In this document: positions 6,403 to 13,797 of the stretch, piece by piece
How the letters are laid out: every line of letters starts with the position of its first letter
Position numbering within the stretch: position 1 is the first letter of the stretch
Source: a virus
IMG/VR virus record: IMGVR_UViG_3300042924_003217
Location: 1-64,000 of that record
Reading direction: 5' to 3' (one strand)
Length of the DNA stretch: 64,000 nucleotides
The notes under the pieces: model-generated
Database searches by the model: none
What the model saw: only the letters and a program-made list of their open reading frames with translations
Told to the model about the DNA's origin: nothing
Position numbers and translations under genes: made by a program

Positions 6403-6819
6403 ATGAAAGCACTAGCCACCAAAGCACGGACCCTTCAGTTCGTTGCTCATTCAGGACACAACCTCATTGAGGGACGGTCCTTCTACGGAGATCACGCCGC
6501 TCTGGGTGAACTCTACGGTACGTACACCAAGCTCTACGATTTGATCATCGAACGGATGATCTCTGTCGATGAGACAACCCAACCGCTTGAGATCACCGTT
6601 GCCGCTGCGCAGGAAGCTGCTGGCGTTGGTGAAACCAAGGACGCTAATCAGATCTTCGCAGATCTCTCCTCGTTGGAGATTGAGCTTCGCGGACTGTGCA
6701 GCAAGTCCCTTGATCAGGACGAGTTGACGCCGGGAGTTAAGAACCTCGTTGAACAGATCGCCAGCGATAGCGAGGACCGTTCGTACAAGATCGACCAAAG
6801 GATCGCCAATGTTCGTTAA
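6403..6819 (+). CDS. Dps/ferritin-like protein
   Basis: 138 aa four-helix protein. Residues 14-51 (AHSGHN..., F.GDHAALGELYGTY, YDLIIERM) reproduce the Dps pattern in which His, His, an acidic residue, Asp and Glu form the ferroxidase site: H19, H31, E36, D46 and E50 are candidates. Dps proteins store iron and protect DNA as dodecamers. The C-terminus is unusual and lacks the typical Trp. It is the first gene of the replication block, and the next gene starts inside its 3' end. The fold is fairly convincing by pattern; activity is untested. Confidence 0.65.
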   Translation: MKALATKARTLQFVAHSGHNLIEGRSFYGDHAALGELYGTYTKLYDLIIERMISVDETTQPLEITVAAAQEAAGVGETKDANQIFADLSSLEIELRGLCSKSLDQDELTPGVKNLVEQIASDSEDRSYKIDQRIANVR

Positions 6820-7048
6820 CAACAGACCAGCCAAGGAGGGGGAAGAGGAATACGCTACGCTGACCATGCGCGTTAAGGACGGTCAGTTCAGCACCAACTT
6901 TGAGCTATCTCACACTCCCGACATCAGCAAAGGCCAAGAAGGCATCTCGTTTGTTCAGATGGCCGCTTACGTTGCTTTCGAGAGCGTAAAAAAGTTTGCC
7001 GATGAAATCTCGCAAAACGCACAAAACCCAGAAACCCCTAAGTCATGA
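6809..7048 (+). CDS. Hypothetical protein (79 aa)
   Basis: ATG 6809 has AAAGGA six bases upstream and overlaps the previous stop by 11 bases. The product has a beta-rich half (YATLTMRVKDGQFSTNFEL) and a helical C-terminus (VQMAAYVAFESVKKFADEI). No family recognised. Confidence 0.65.
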   Translation: MFVNNRPAKEGEEEYATLTMRVKDGQFSTNFELSHTPDISKGQEGISFVQMAAYVAFESVKKFADEISQNAQNPETPKS

Positions 7049-7196
7049 CGAATTGGTCGCTGAAATTGAACGACTTCGTGCCATTATTGCCGAGGCTGCT
7101 CAGTATCCCTTCCAGTCCATCAACCTACATAACATACTCAAGAAAGGTCTCAATGAAGCCCATCAAGAAGAAAACAGGACGACCGCTGCTCGGTAA
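7002..7196 (+). CDS. Hypothetical basic/helical protein
   Basis: 64 aa from ATG 7002 (MKSRKTHKTQK...). It contains one amphipathic helix (HDELVAEIERLRAIIAEAAQ) and a basic N-terminus. It overlaps the gene before by 47 bases and the gene after by 44, without a strong ribosome site. Codon pattern and sequence look protein-like, but it is less certain than its neighbours. Confidence 0.5.
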   Translation: MKSRKTHKTQKPLSHDELVAEIERLRAIIAEAAQYPFQSINLHNILKKGLNEAHQEENRTTAAR

Positions 7197-7338
7197 AGAG
7201 CGCCGCGTGCTCCTCACCGTATCAATCGACCCCAGTACTGCTGCGTACATCAAGCGTAACGCCAGCAAGTACGGGTCCCGTGGCAGCGTGGTTGATCGCG
7301 CTCTGGCCAAGCTCATCCGAAAGGACAAGCGGTCATGA
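7153..7338 (+). CDS. Small DNA-binding-like protein (ribbon-helix-helix type)
   Basis: 61 aa from ATG 7153, preceded by AAAGG. The basic arm KPIKKKTGRPLLGKERRV is followed by a strand (VLLTVSIDPSTAAYIK) and a helix (GSVVDRALAKLIRK), the layout of short ribbon-helix-helix regulators. It ends in an ATGA overlap with the OB-fold-like gene. Likely a small DNA-binding regulator; target unknown. Confidence 0.6.
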   Translation: MKPIKKKTGRPLLGKERRVLLTVSIDPSTAAYIKRNASKYGSRGSVVDRALAKLIRKDKRS

Positions 7339-7958
7339 GCAAGCTTACCAATCTCAGTGAGATCGCTGATCTGGCCGACAAGGCTTGGATCAATGGTTCC
7401 TTCAAGGCTATCGTCACCCGCGCCAAGGCTGGTTCCGGCAAGGTTCCCGGTCGCGCCGTGCTGGTTGACCCCGACAACGCCGCGATCACGGCTGAGTCCT
7501 GCTGGTGGGGTGGGCGCGATCCGTCGCCCTTCGAAGGCAAGATCGTCAACTTCGCTGGCGCTGGCATGTCCAAGTCCACGTACAAGGATAAGCTCCAGAT
7601 CAACGTGAACGAGAAGGCGAAGGTGGACGTGTTCCAAGACGCCATTCCCGGTCAGCACATGCCTCACAAGGCTCCTGCTGTCGCTGCTTCCGTTAAGCCT
7701 GCCGTTGCGGGCGATTTTAACGAGGAAATGACCAAGATCGGGCAGACGTGGCTCCACAGCCTCAGGACCGCTCTAATGGTCAAGGAACTGGCATCCCTGA
7801 GCCTGCAACACGATCTGACCGAGGATCAATTTCAGGCTCTTGTGTCCTCGATCTTCATTGAGGCGAATCGTAAGGGCTTGGGCGCTAACCCGCCTCCCTT
7901 GAGCCCCCGCGAGAATCCAGCCCCCTCCCACGCACCCGCACCGGAAGACCCGTACTGA
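7335..7958 (+). CDS. Probable single-stranded-DNA-binding (OB-fold-like) protein
   Basis: 207 aa. The first 105 residues are beta-rich with a Gly/Lys pattern compatible with an OB fold (KAIVTRAKAGSGKVPGRAVLV..., FEGKIVNFAGAGMSKSTYKDKLQINV). A helical middle follows, then a Pro-rich tail ending in an acidic tip PAPEDPY, like the acidic C-terminal tip with which SSB proteins contact partners. It sits just before the nuclease and primase-helicase, where phages often place their ssDNA-binding protein. The assignment rests on layout and context, not on a clear motif. Confidence 0.5.
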   Translation: MSKLTNLSEIADLADKAWINGSFKAIVTRAKAGSGKVPGRAVLVDPDNAAITAESCWWGGRDPSPFEGKIVNFAGAGMSKSTYKDKLQINVNEKAKVDVFQDAIPGQHMPHKAPAVAASVKPAVAGDFNEEMTKIGQTWLHSLRTALMVKELASLSLQHDLTEDQFQALVSSIFIEANRKGLGANPPPLSPRENPAPSHAPAPEDPY

Positions 7959-7981
7959 GCAGCACCTGAGCAACAACAACA

Positions 7982-8791
7982 ATGAGCTTTTTCACGTCGG
8001 GTAACCATTGGTATCAGGTCGATGCCAAGGGCGCTATTGCACCAGCGCACGATATCGACCTACGGGAGGCGCGGAAGATTAACGCCTACCCCTCGATCAC
8101 AACCATCCTCAAGGAGCGGGCCAACCCTGCTCTGGATAAGTGGAAACAGGATGAGTTGTTCAACGCGGTAGTGGACAACAAGCGGAAAAAGGGCGAGAGC
8201 GAGGACGATTACCGTGAGCGCATCGCAACCATTGCCCAGACCAAGGGCCGGGAGGCTGCTGAGTTCGGCACCCGCCTGCATGATGCGCTGGACTTGTTCC
8301 CCCAGACCACCATCGACGCGGACTTAGCTCCATACGTCGAACTATTCGCGCCCAGTTATTTCCATCACGTCAGGCAGCGTATTGCGAGTGAGATCATGCT
8401 GGCTGACACCGAGATTGGGGTTGCGGGTCGTACCGACTTGATCGCGGAAACCGAATGGGGTCTGGCAATCATCGACTACAAGACAAGCAAGTTCAAGGGC
8501 GGTAAGGCTAGCTTTTGGCCGAGCTACCGAATCCAGTTGGCTTTCTACGCCAAGGCGTACCAGAAGCTGCACAACTTGGCCAAACCCCCGGTGTGCATCA
8601 ACGTGGGCATCAACTCCCTTGCGCCCACTGAGCCAGTTTGGAAGGTCTACACGGTTGAGGAGCAGGAGGCGGCGTATGCGGAGTTTCTCGCAATTGCCTT
8701 CCTGTGGTTCTCCACCAAGAACTACTGGCCTGTGTCCAACCATCGTTGGACCGCTCACTTCAACGTCAACGGCAAGCTTCAATCCGCCTAA
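7982..8791 (+). CDS. PD-(D/E)XK nuclease (RecB/Cas4-like exonuclease)
   Basis: 269 aa. Motifs in order: GTRLHDALD with H100, GRTDL with D152, IIDYKTSK with D165 and K167, and RIQLAFYAKAY with Q185 and Y189. This is the full RecB-type PD-(D/E)XK signature. Phage members act as recombination or end-processing exonucleases. The stop TAA shares its last A with the ATG of the primase-helicase, so the two are translationally coupled. Direction and substrate cannot be told from sequence. Confidence 0.85.
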   Translation: MSFFTSGNHWYQVDAKGAIAPAHDIDLREARKINAYPSITTILKERANPALDKWKQDELFNAVVDNKRKKGESEDDYRERIATIAQTKGREAAEFGTRLHDALDLFPQTTIDADLAPYVELFAPSYFHHVRQRIASEIMLADTEIGVAGRTDLIAETEWGLAIIDYKTSKFKGGKASFWPSYRIQLAFYAKAYQKLHNLAKPPVCINVGINSLAPTEPVWKVYTVEEQEAAYAEFLAIAFLWFSTKNYWPVSNHRWTAHFNVNGKLQSA

Positions 8792-10623
8792 TGGACACCG
8801 CAGAACTCAACAACGCTCTCAAGCAGCGCATGAACGACATGGTCTCCATGTTGTACCCGAATGCCAAGGTTCGCGGGTCGATAGCCCACCTTGGCGGGAT
8901 TTCGGGTGAGGCTGGCGAGTCGTTCCATATCTACGTCAGTGGCCCCCGTATCGGTTGCTTCATTGACAGGGCGAACGAAGCCGACAAGGGAGGTACGCCG
9001 CTCTACCTGTGGTCAAAGGCCAAAAACATCACGTTCAGCCAAGCCGTCAAAGAAGCCAAAGACTGGCTGGGCATCGCAGACAACCACGTCAGCGTGAAGA
9101 AAGTGAAGCCGAAGACCTACTCCCAGCCCAATCTGGCAGGGCGAGGGGTCAAGCGACTGGAGCCGGAAACCCGAGCCATGGACTACCTCGTCATGGAGCG
9201 GAAGCTGGACCCGCTGATCCTTCACAAGAACAAGATTGCGGACTGCGACAATGGGGAGGTGATAGTCTTCCCGTACTTCGATCAGGTGACTGGAGAAAAG
9301 CCGCAGGCTTGCCATGTGAAGTATCTCGCGGTCCAGCGCGACGTAGACGGTAAGAAGAAGATGTGGTCTTCTGACGGCACCAAGCGGTGCTTGTTCGGGA
9401 AGCTGGGGATCGGTGAGGATGAGCGGGAGCTTATCATTGCCGAAGGCGAGATCGATGCCCTCAGTTGGCAGTCTGTAGGTTTGCCTGCGGTCAGCGTGCC
9501 CAATGGCGTTGCGGATCAAGAGTGGATCGAATTGGACTGGGAGTGGTTGGAGCGTTTTGAGAAGATCTACATCTCGACCGACATGGATGAGCCGGGACGT
9601 GAGGCTGCGGAGAAGTTTGCCCGACGCCTTGGCCTGCACCGTTGCTACATCGTCAAGCTGCCGCTCAAGGACGCTAATGAGTGCCTCTTAGACGGTATGA
9701 GCCGTGACGACTTCATCCGCAACCTAGAGGACGCCAAGCAGATCGATCTTGAGGAAATCAAGTCGGCTGGCGCGTACACGGACAACGTCTGGAGCCTGTT
9801 CGAAGGCAAGAACGGCAACAGCGGTTACCCTGTTCCGTGGGACGGTATCCCGCTGCGAATTCGTCCGGGCGAGTTCACGGTTGTTTCTGGTTACTCAGGG
9901 CACGGTAAGACGCAGATGCTCAATCACCTGATGATTCATCTGACGGCTTTGGGTGCCAAGATCTTCGACGCTTCGCTTGAGGTTACGCCCAGCAAGACGC
10001 TTCAGATGATGACGCGCACTGCGCTGGCCAAGCGATACCCCGACAACAAGCAGGAGCTTGAAGCGTGCATCAACTGGCTCAACGAGAGCATGTACTTCTA
10101 CGACTACGTCGGCATCGCCAACAAGAGCAAGATTCTTGAGGCAATGGCTTACGCCAGAAAGCGGTACGGTATCGATGTCTTCGTGATCGACTCCCTGTTC
10201 AAGTGCGGGGTGTCCGGTGAGGACTTCAATGGTCAACGCACGTTCATGGACGAACTGACGAGCTTTGCCCGCGAGACAGGTGCCCACGTCATCTTGGTGG
10301 CGCATGCCCGCAAGTCCGAGAACGAGGACAAGGTGCCGACCAAGACCGACATCGCGGGGTCGTCTGACATCAACAACTCAGCCTTCAACGTGCTGATCAT
10401 GTGGCGCAACAAGCTCAAGCAGCGCAAGTATGATGAAGCTGTTGCCAAGGAGGAAGCCATGAAGGCTGTGGAGATTCAGTCGTGGTACGACGGCAAGCTC
10501 CGTCTCGACAAGCAGAAGTTTGGCGAAGGCGAAGAGAAGGACCTCAGCCTGTACTTTGACTCAGTTAGCTGGCAGTACTGGCCCAAGCAGCACCATCGCC
10601 ATGCCTACTTCAAGCAAGGTTAG
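8791..10623 (+). CDS. Primase-helicase (Toprim plus DnaB-like helicase)
   Basis: 610 aa from ATG 8791, which overlaps the nuclease stop; the longer frame upstream is a shadow. A Toprim domain is shown by IIAEGEID (215-222) and STDMDEPGR (262-270). The helicase has Walker A GYSGHGKT (367-374), Walker B VFVIDSLF (463-470) and HVILVAHARK (motif 3). The architecture matches T7 gp4-type replicative primase-helicases. The N-terminus (GCFIDRANEADKGGT) resembles a degenerate primase zinc-domain remnant without the CxxC pairs, so priming may be altered or lost. It is the core replication enzyme of the block. Confidence 0.92.
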   Translation: MDTAELNNALKQRMNDMVSMLYPNAKVRGSIAHLGGISGEAGESFHIYVSGPRIGCFIDRANEADKGGTPLYLWSKAKNITFSQAVKEAKDWLGIADNHVSVKKVKPKTYSQPNLAGRGVKRLEPETRAMDYLVMERKLDPLILHKNKIADCDNGEVIVFPYFDQVTGEKPQACHVKYLAVQRDVDGKKKMWSSDGTKRCLFGKLGIGEDERELIIAEGEIDALSWQSVGLPAVSVPNGVADQEWIELDWEWLERFEKIYISTDMDEPGREAAEKFARRLGLHRCYIVKLPLKDANECLLDGMSRDDFIRNLEDAKQIDLEEIKSAGAYTDNVWSLFEGKNGNSGYPVPWDGIPLRIRPGEFTVVSGYSGHGKTQMLNHLMIHLTALGAKIFDASLEVTPSKTLQMMTRTALAKRYPDNKQELEACINWLNESMYFYDYVGIANKSKILEAMAYARKRYGIDVFVIDSLFKCGVSGEDFNGQRTFMDELTSFARETGAHVILVAHARKSENEDKVPTKTDIAGSSDINNSAFNVLIMWRNKLKQRKYDEAVAKEEAMKAVEIQSWYDGKLRLDKQKFGEGEEKDLSLYFDSVSWQYWPKQHHRHAYFKQG

Positions 10624-10906
10624 GCAGATCAACAGCATACCGGGGGAGCCTCTGCGCTTCTGGGTTGAGTCCTCAGAAGGCGACATCCCCCACATGGTGG
10701 ATTTGTTGGAGAAGTCGGGTAACGGAGAATGCTCCTGCCGCGACTTCCAGATCCGCTGTCAGCGCACTTTCAGGGAAAACGGCAGAAATCGCGTCGAGTA
10801 CGGAGACCCTGACCGCACACGATGCAAACACATCAACGCAGTATGTCTGTTCCTAGCGAACAGAGTCATCGAGGAAGTGAAAAATGAACACAGCAAAAGT
10901 AATTAA
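10601..10906 (+). CDS. SWIM zinc-finger protein
   Basis: 101 aa from ATG 10601, inside the last codons of the primase-helicase. It contains C44-x-C46 and C75-x-H77 (ECSCRDF..., TRCKHINAV), the CxC...CxH pattern of SWIM domains, which bind DNA or protein partners. The conserved end CKHINAV.LFLANRV fits SWIM proteins found near phage helicases. Probably a replication or recombination accessory. Confidence 0.7.
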   Translation: MPTSSKVRQINSIPGEPLRFWVESSEGDIPHMVDLLEKSGNGECSCRDFQIRCQRTFRENGRNRVEYGDPDRTRCKHINAVCLFLANRVIEEVKNEHSKSN

Positions 10907-11426
10907 GGCAGCTATCGCCATGATTGTAGTCGCAGTCATGATCAACGTGGTTTGGTCGTCCAACAAGCCTATCAAACAATGGCCTAAGGTAACAGAGGTG
11001 GACGAGCAAAAGATGCTGGAGAGCATCCGGCAGATCGAGAACAGCGGCTGGAGAACTGGTGCGCGGGGCGAGAAAGGTCCCTACCAGATTCATCCGAATA
11101 CGTGGGACGAGCACTGCAACATTCCGGTTAGCTTGGCACCCAAGTCCTACCACGACAGGATTGCCCTCAGCATCCTGCGCCAGTTTGGTAGCATCTTGCG
11201 TAAGCGTAACATAGAAGTTAATGCATATAATCTTGCATTAGCTTGGTGCAGTGGCCCATATTACAAAAAGCCGAGCAGCAGAGCGGTTAGCTACGCTTCC
11301 CGGCTCAGGAACTACTATGAGTCGATAAATGAAAGCCAGTATTCTCAATCGCAGCAACTGCCCGGAGTGCGGTACAAGCTTGCTGGGGAACGTGATTCCC
11401 GAAGCTTTGCGCAAGGAGTACGGTAA
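10884..11426 (+). CDS. Lysozyme-like/lytic transglycosylase with N-terminal membrane anchor
   Basis: 180 aa. Residues 6-24 (VIKAAIAMIVVAVMINVVW) form a hydrophobic anchor, either a single transmembrane segment or a signal-arrest-release sequence. The domain then starts IRQIENSG with E52 as likely catalytic Glu, and GEKGPYQIHPNTW is the GxxGPYQI..W pattern of lysozyme-like folds. It may be the endolysin, held at the membrane and released on depolarisation, although it lies with the replication genes and on the opposite strand from the holin-like genes at 13.2-13.8 kb. Its last 98 bases overlap the zinc-ribbon gene. Confidence 0.7.
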   Translation: MNTAKVIKAAIAMIVVAVMINVVWSSNKPIKQWPKVTEVDEQKMLESIRQIENSGWRTGARGEKGPYQIHPNTWDEHCNIPVSLAPKSYHDRIALSILRQFGSILRKRNIEVNAYNLALAWCSGPYYKKPSSRAVSYASRLRNYYESINESQYSQSQQLPGVRYKLAGERDSRSFAQGVR

Positions 11427-11544
11427 CCGTGAACGATTCACCCGACTTGTTGAAGTCCACGACTGGAACCGAAAGAGGATTGTTGGATGGGAGTGTCCCG
11501 ATTGTGGGGCGAACTTCAGCAATGATCACAATCGGAATCGATAA
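11329..11544 (+). CDS. Zinc-ribbon protein (71 aa)
   Basis: Two CxxC knuckles, NCPECG at residues 10-15 and ECPDCG at 55-60, flank a middle (IPEALRKEYGNRERFTRLVEV) that matches a small zinc-ribbon family common in phages. It overlaps the preceding gene by 98 bases in another frame. The Cys knuckles and their spacing argue that it is real. Role unknown; possibly nucleic-acid binding. Confidence 0.75.
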   Translation: MKASILNRSNCPECGTSLLGNVIPEALRKEYGNRERFTRLVEVHDWNRKRIVGWECPDCGANFSNDHNRNR

Positions 11545-11989
11545 CGGCACGTCGGGGTCTTGGTCCGTCCTTGGGAACGGGTGGGTGTACTTTGCGCCCG
11601 TTCCCACTAAGATGTCCCTGTTGGGGAGGATGGAGCGCCGGATCACCCGTATCGATGTGCCGCCGTTATTGCAAACCCTCATAAAAAGCAAGGGAGACAG
11701 GGCTTACGTGGAGCGTCCGTTCACAGGGAGGTTCCTGAATGCCGTGCTGCCTGCGCAAAGGGCCTTTGAAGCCGTTTTAATCGCCTTAGAGACCGCAGGG
11801 GTGCCTTATGAGGTGATCGACAGCAAAGTCTGGCAAAAGCCAATGCTTGGGGCCGTAAAGGGCTCTGAGAACCTAAAGCGGGCCAGCATGGAGCTTGGCA
11901 TCAAACTGTACCCTCAGTTGTCCTATCAGATCACCAAGCACGGGGATGCGGATGGACTACTGATTGCGCATTACTTCAGCTATCGGTAA
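11522..11989 (+). CDS. RuvC-like Holliday junction resolvase
   Basis: 155 aa from ATG 11522. The RNase H-like fold residues are visible: D7 in IGIDNGTSG, E64 in YVERPF, and H140, D142 and D144 in KHGDADGLLIAHY, with the connecting PYEVIDSKVWQK segment typical of phage RuvC-like proteins. It would resolve branched DNA before packaging or during recombination. It overlaps the zinc-ribbon gene by 23 bases. Confidence 0.8.
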   Translation: MITIGIDNGTSGSWSVLGNGWVYFAPVPTKMSLLGRMERRITRIDVPPLLQTLIKSKGDRAYVERPFTGRFLNAVLPAQRAFEAVLIALETAGVPYEVIDSKVWQKPMLGAVKGSENLKRASMELGIKLYPQLSYQITKHGDADGLLIAHYFSYR

Positions 11990-12001
11990 ACTGCCGGGGC
12001 T

Positions 12002-12214
12002 GTGGTAGATGCCCCAAAGTTCAACATTGGCGACCTTGTCTATCACCGGACAGAGGACATTCCCGGCATCGTGATCGCCATGATCTACCGCCCCACAGGC
12101 ATGCTGTATCAGGTAGTTTGGCAAGGGCGGATCACGGAAGACCACTACGAGGTGGAGTTGACCACCGAAAAGCCGTTCTTCGTCAGTAGCGGTGCGGATA
12201 CTGAGGAAGCTTAG
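12002..12214 (+). CDS. Small beta-barrel-like phage protein, GTG start
   Basis: 70 aa starting at GTG 12002. FNIGDLVYHRTEDIPGIVIAMIYRP..LYQVVWQGR forms an SH3/KOW-like small barrel, a type seen often in short phage proteins. It ends TEEA just before a promoter. No function known. Confidence 0.65.
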   Translation: MVDAPKFNIGDLVYHRTEDIPGIVIAMIYRPTGMLYQVVWQGRITEDHYEVELTTEKPFFVSSGADTEEA

Positions 12215-12219
12215 TATGC

Positions 12220-12249
12220 TTGACACGCAGGCACCAGCTATTGTATGCT
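12220..12249 (+). promoter_or_regulatory. Sigma70-type promoter
   Basis: Perfect -35 TTGACA (12220-12225), an 18-base spacer and -10 TATGCT (12244-12249). It lies between two plus-strand genes and points at a stretch with no ORF that ends in a terminator, so it probably drives a short RNA or an attenuated leader. Confidence 0.6.
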
Positions 12250-12255
12250 TTACGC

Positions 12256-12350
12256 ATAGTTTAGGACTAAGCCGTGTTATTGGCGCGGCAACGGTTGCGC
12301 AACCTGTCCAGAACGCCTCCTGTACGCACTGTGCAGGAGGTTTTCTTTTT
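12256..12350 (+). ncRNA. Candidate small RNA or attenuated leader
   Basis: Transcription from the promoter at 12220-12249 would begin near 12256 and stop at the terminator ending 12350, giving about 95 nt with no credible ORF. It can fold: GGTTGCGCAACC (12293-12304) is a perfect 12-base palindrome, followed by the terminator stem. It may be an independent small RNA or the attenuated leader of the exonuclease gene at 12386. No known RNA family recognised. Confidence 0.45.
12316..12350 (+). terminator. Rho-independent terminator
   Basis: CCTCCTG (12316-12322) pairs with CAGGAGG (12334-12340), followed by TTTTCTTTTT. It ends the short RNA from the promoter just upstream, or acts as an attenuator before the exonuclease gene. 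Confidence 0.75.
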
Positions 12351-12363
12351 GCGGTAGGCGCTT

Positions 12364-12373
12364 GTGGTATGAT
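12364..12373 (+). promoter_or_regulatory. Extended -10 promoter element
   Basis: TGGTATGAT has the extended -10 form TG-N-TATNAT (TATGAT at 12368-12373) without a good -35. Initiation near 12380 would put the exonuclease ATG (12386) only about six bases from the 5' end, giving an almost leaderless mRNA. Confidence 0.4.
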
Positions 12374-12385
12374 CGCCCCTACGCA

Positions 12386-13222
12386 ATGAACCGACTATTC
12401 TTCGATTTAGAAACCTCGCCAAACATCGTGTTGAGTTGGCGGGTGGGCAGGAAGATCAACATCGACCACGACAACGTTCTTAGAGAGCGATCTATCATCT
12501 GCATCGGCTACAAGTGGGAGAATGACAAGAAAGCCCACGGTTTGGTCTGGGACGGGAAGCAAGACGACAAGGCGATGCTCAAGGAGTTCGTGGAGATCGC
12601 GAACATGGCTGACGAGCTTGTTGCGCACAACGGGGACCGATTTGACCTGCCGTGGATTCGAACCCGCTGCATCTTCCACGGGATCCCGATGTTCCCCAGT
12701 TACAAGACGATTGACACGTTGCAGTGGGCGCGGCGCAGGTTCCTGTTCAACAGCAACCGTCTCGACTACCTTGGCAAGTTCCTTGGCGTTGGCGGCAAGA
12801 TCAAGACCGAGTTCGACCTATGGAAGCGCATCACGCTCGATAACGACCGCGAGGCGCTTGAGCGGATGCTGGTGTACTGCAAACGCGACGTGCAGATGCT
12901 ACAGGAGGTGTACAACAAGCTGGCCCAGCAGGCGCCCCACCACAGCCACGTTGGTGTGATGGAAGGTTTGGATAAATGGACCTCACCGTTCAACGGTGGC
13001 AAAAATGTGGTGCTATCGAAGCACGTTGTGTCGGCTTACGGGACGCGCAAACACCGCATGCAGTGTCTCGACACGGGTCGCTACTTCACCATCAGCGACA
13101 AATCCTTCTCCGACTACCGGGAATGGCGCAAAGACAAGGACGACAAAGCGAAGAAGCTTACTGCTTCGACTCGCGGTTCCACTTCCACAGCAGGTACAAA
13201 ATGCCGAGCAGACCGGCGATGA
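12386..13222 (+). CDS. DEDD-type 3'-5' exonuclease (RNase H-like)
   Basis: 278 aa from ATG 12386. FDLETSP (D7, E9) is Exo I, AHNGDRFDLPWI is Exo II, and MLVYCKRDVQMLQEVY carries the final YxxxD. This is the stand-alone exonuclease family related to the proofreading domain of polymerase B; no polymerase domain follows. The C-terminal 70 residues are basic and may bind DNA. The 3' end overlaps the convergent holin-like gene by 65 bases. Likely role: proofreading in trans, or DNA repair or degradation. Confidence 0.8.
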   Translation: MNRLFFDLETSPNIVLSWRVGRKINIDHDNVLRERSIICIGYKWENDKKAHGLVWDGKQDDKAMLKEFVEIANMADELVAHNGDRFDLPWIRTRCIFHGIPMFPSYKTIDTLQWARRRFLFNSNRLDYLGKFLGVGGKIKTEFDLWKRITLDNDREALERMLVYCKRDVQMLQEVYNKLAQQAPHHSHVGVMEGLDKWTSPFNGGKNVVLSKHVVSAYGTRKHRMQCLDTGRYFTISDKSFSDYREWRKDKDDKAKKLTASTRGSTSTAGTKCRADRR

Positions 13223-13325
13223 TTCCGACAAGCTGATTGATGACGCCCAAGGCGGCGGAACTAACCGCTGGTACTGCGGCTGCGATTAGGTCTTTGACCG
13301 TGAGGTGCATGTGGTTGTTGTCCAT
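13158..13325 (-). CDS. 55-aa membrane protein, holin-like
   Basis: ATG 13325 is preceded by AAAAGG. The sequence MDNNHMHLTVKDLIAAA leads into one or two hydrophobic segments (VSSAALGVINQLVGIIAGLLGILYLLW) and a basic tail KWNRESKQ. Size, charge and position next to a second membrane protein suggest part of the lysis cassette. Its last 65 bases run antisense to the exonuclease gene's 3' end. Confidence 0.6.
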   Translation of the reverse strand: MDNNHMHLTVKDLIAAAVPAVSSAALGVINQLVGIIAGLLGILYLLWKWNRESKQ

Positions 13326-13353
13326 GTTACCTTTTCATTGTTATCAGGACAAC

Positions 13354-13794
13354 TTATTTGGTGCCGTAAATTTGCCGTTGGAACCGGATGCCGAGCCAGA
13401 AGTAGCCGCACGCGAAGCAGAAGCTGACGATCTCCGGTTGCAGTGCGCCCAACTTGTCCTGTGGCAGCGTCCAGATGTACCAGCACGCACCAAACACCAT
13501 TGCAGGCCTCACAAGCCGCGTTACCGCCTCAACGCAGGTGAAGACCCAGTGCATGGCCATGGATGCGTTAGCGGGCGGCTGGTAGCTGCTGCCGATGGCC
13601 CCTTCCTGTGCCTTGCGGAAGGCCTCAAGCTCACCAATCGCGATGTCGCGCTCCTTGAGGGCTTGCAATTCCGCGATGCGTCGCTTGGCTGCGGACCACT
13701 CCTTTGCCTCACCGGCAACAACCGACAGTAGCTGGGTGAAGCCACCAAGCAGGGTGCCACCAGCAGCGGATGCGAGGAACGAGATGAGGCTCAT
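13354..13794 (-). CDS. Three-transmembrane holin-like protein
   Basis: 146 aa. Predicted membrane segments lie at about 4-26 (ISFLASAAGGTLLGGFTQLL), 93-109 (VRPAMVFGACWYIWTL) and 118-135 (IVSFCFACGYFWLGIRF), with a charged coiled-coil linker between the first and second (AKRRIAELQALKERDIAIGE). The ending FWLGIRFQRQIYG resembles the 3-TM holins linked to phage and gene-transfer-agent release. It probably forms the lesions that permit lysis, with the smaller membrane protein downstream as partner. Confidence 0.6.
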   Translation of the reverse strand: MSLISFLASAAGGTLLGGFTQLLSVVAGEAKEWSAAKRRIAELQALKERDIAIGELEAFRKAQEGAIGSSYQPPANASMAMHWVFTCVEAVTRLVRPAMVFGACWYIWTLPQDKLGALQPEIVSFCFACGYFWLGIRFQRQIYGTK

Positions 13795-13797
13795 GGC

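Noticed and set aside
12386-13222. Idea that the exonuclease is the proofreading part of a split DNA polymerase
   Set aside because: No polymerase motifs are found in the downstream or neighbouring genes; the ORF ends normally and the next gene is convergent.
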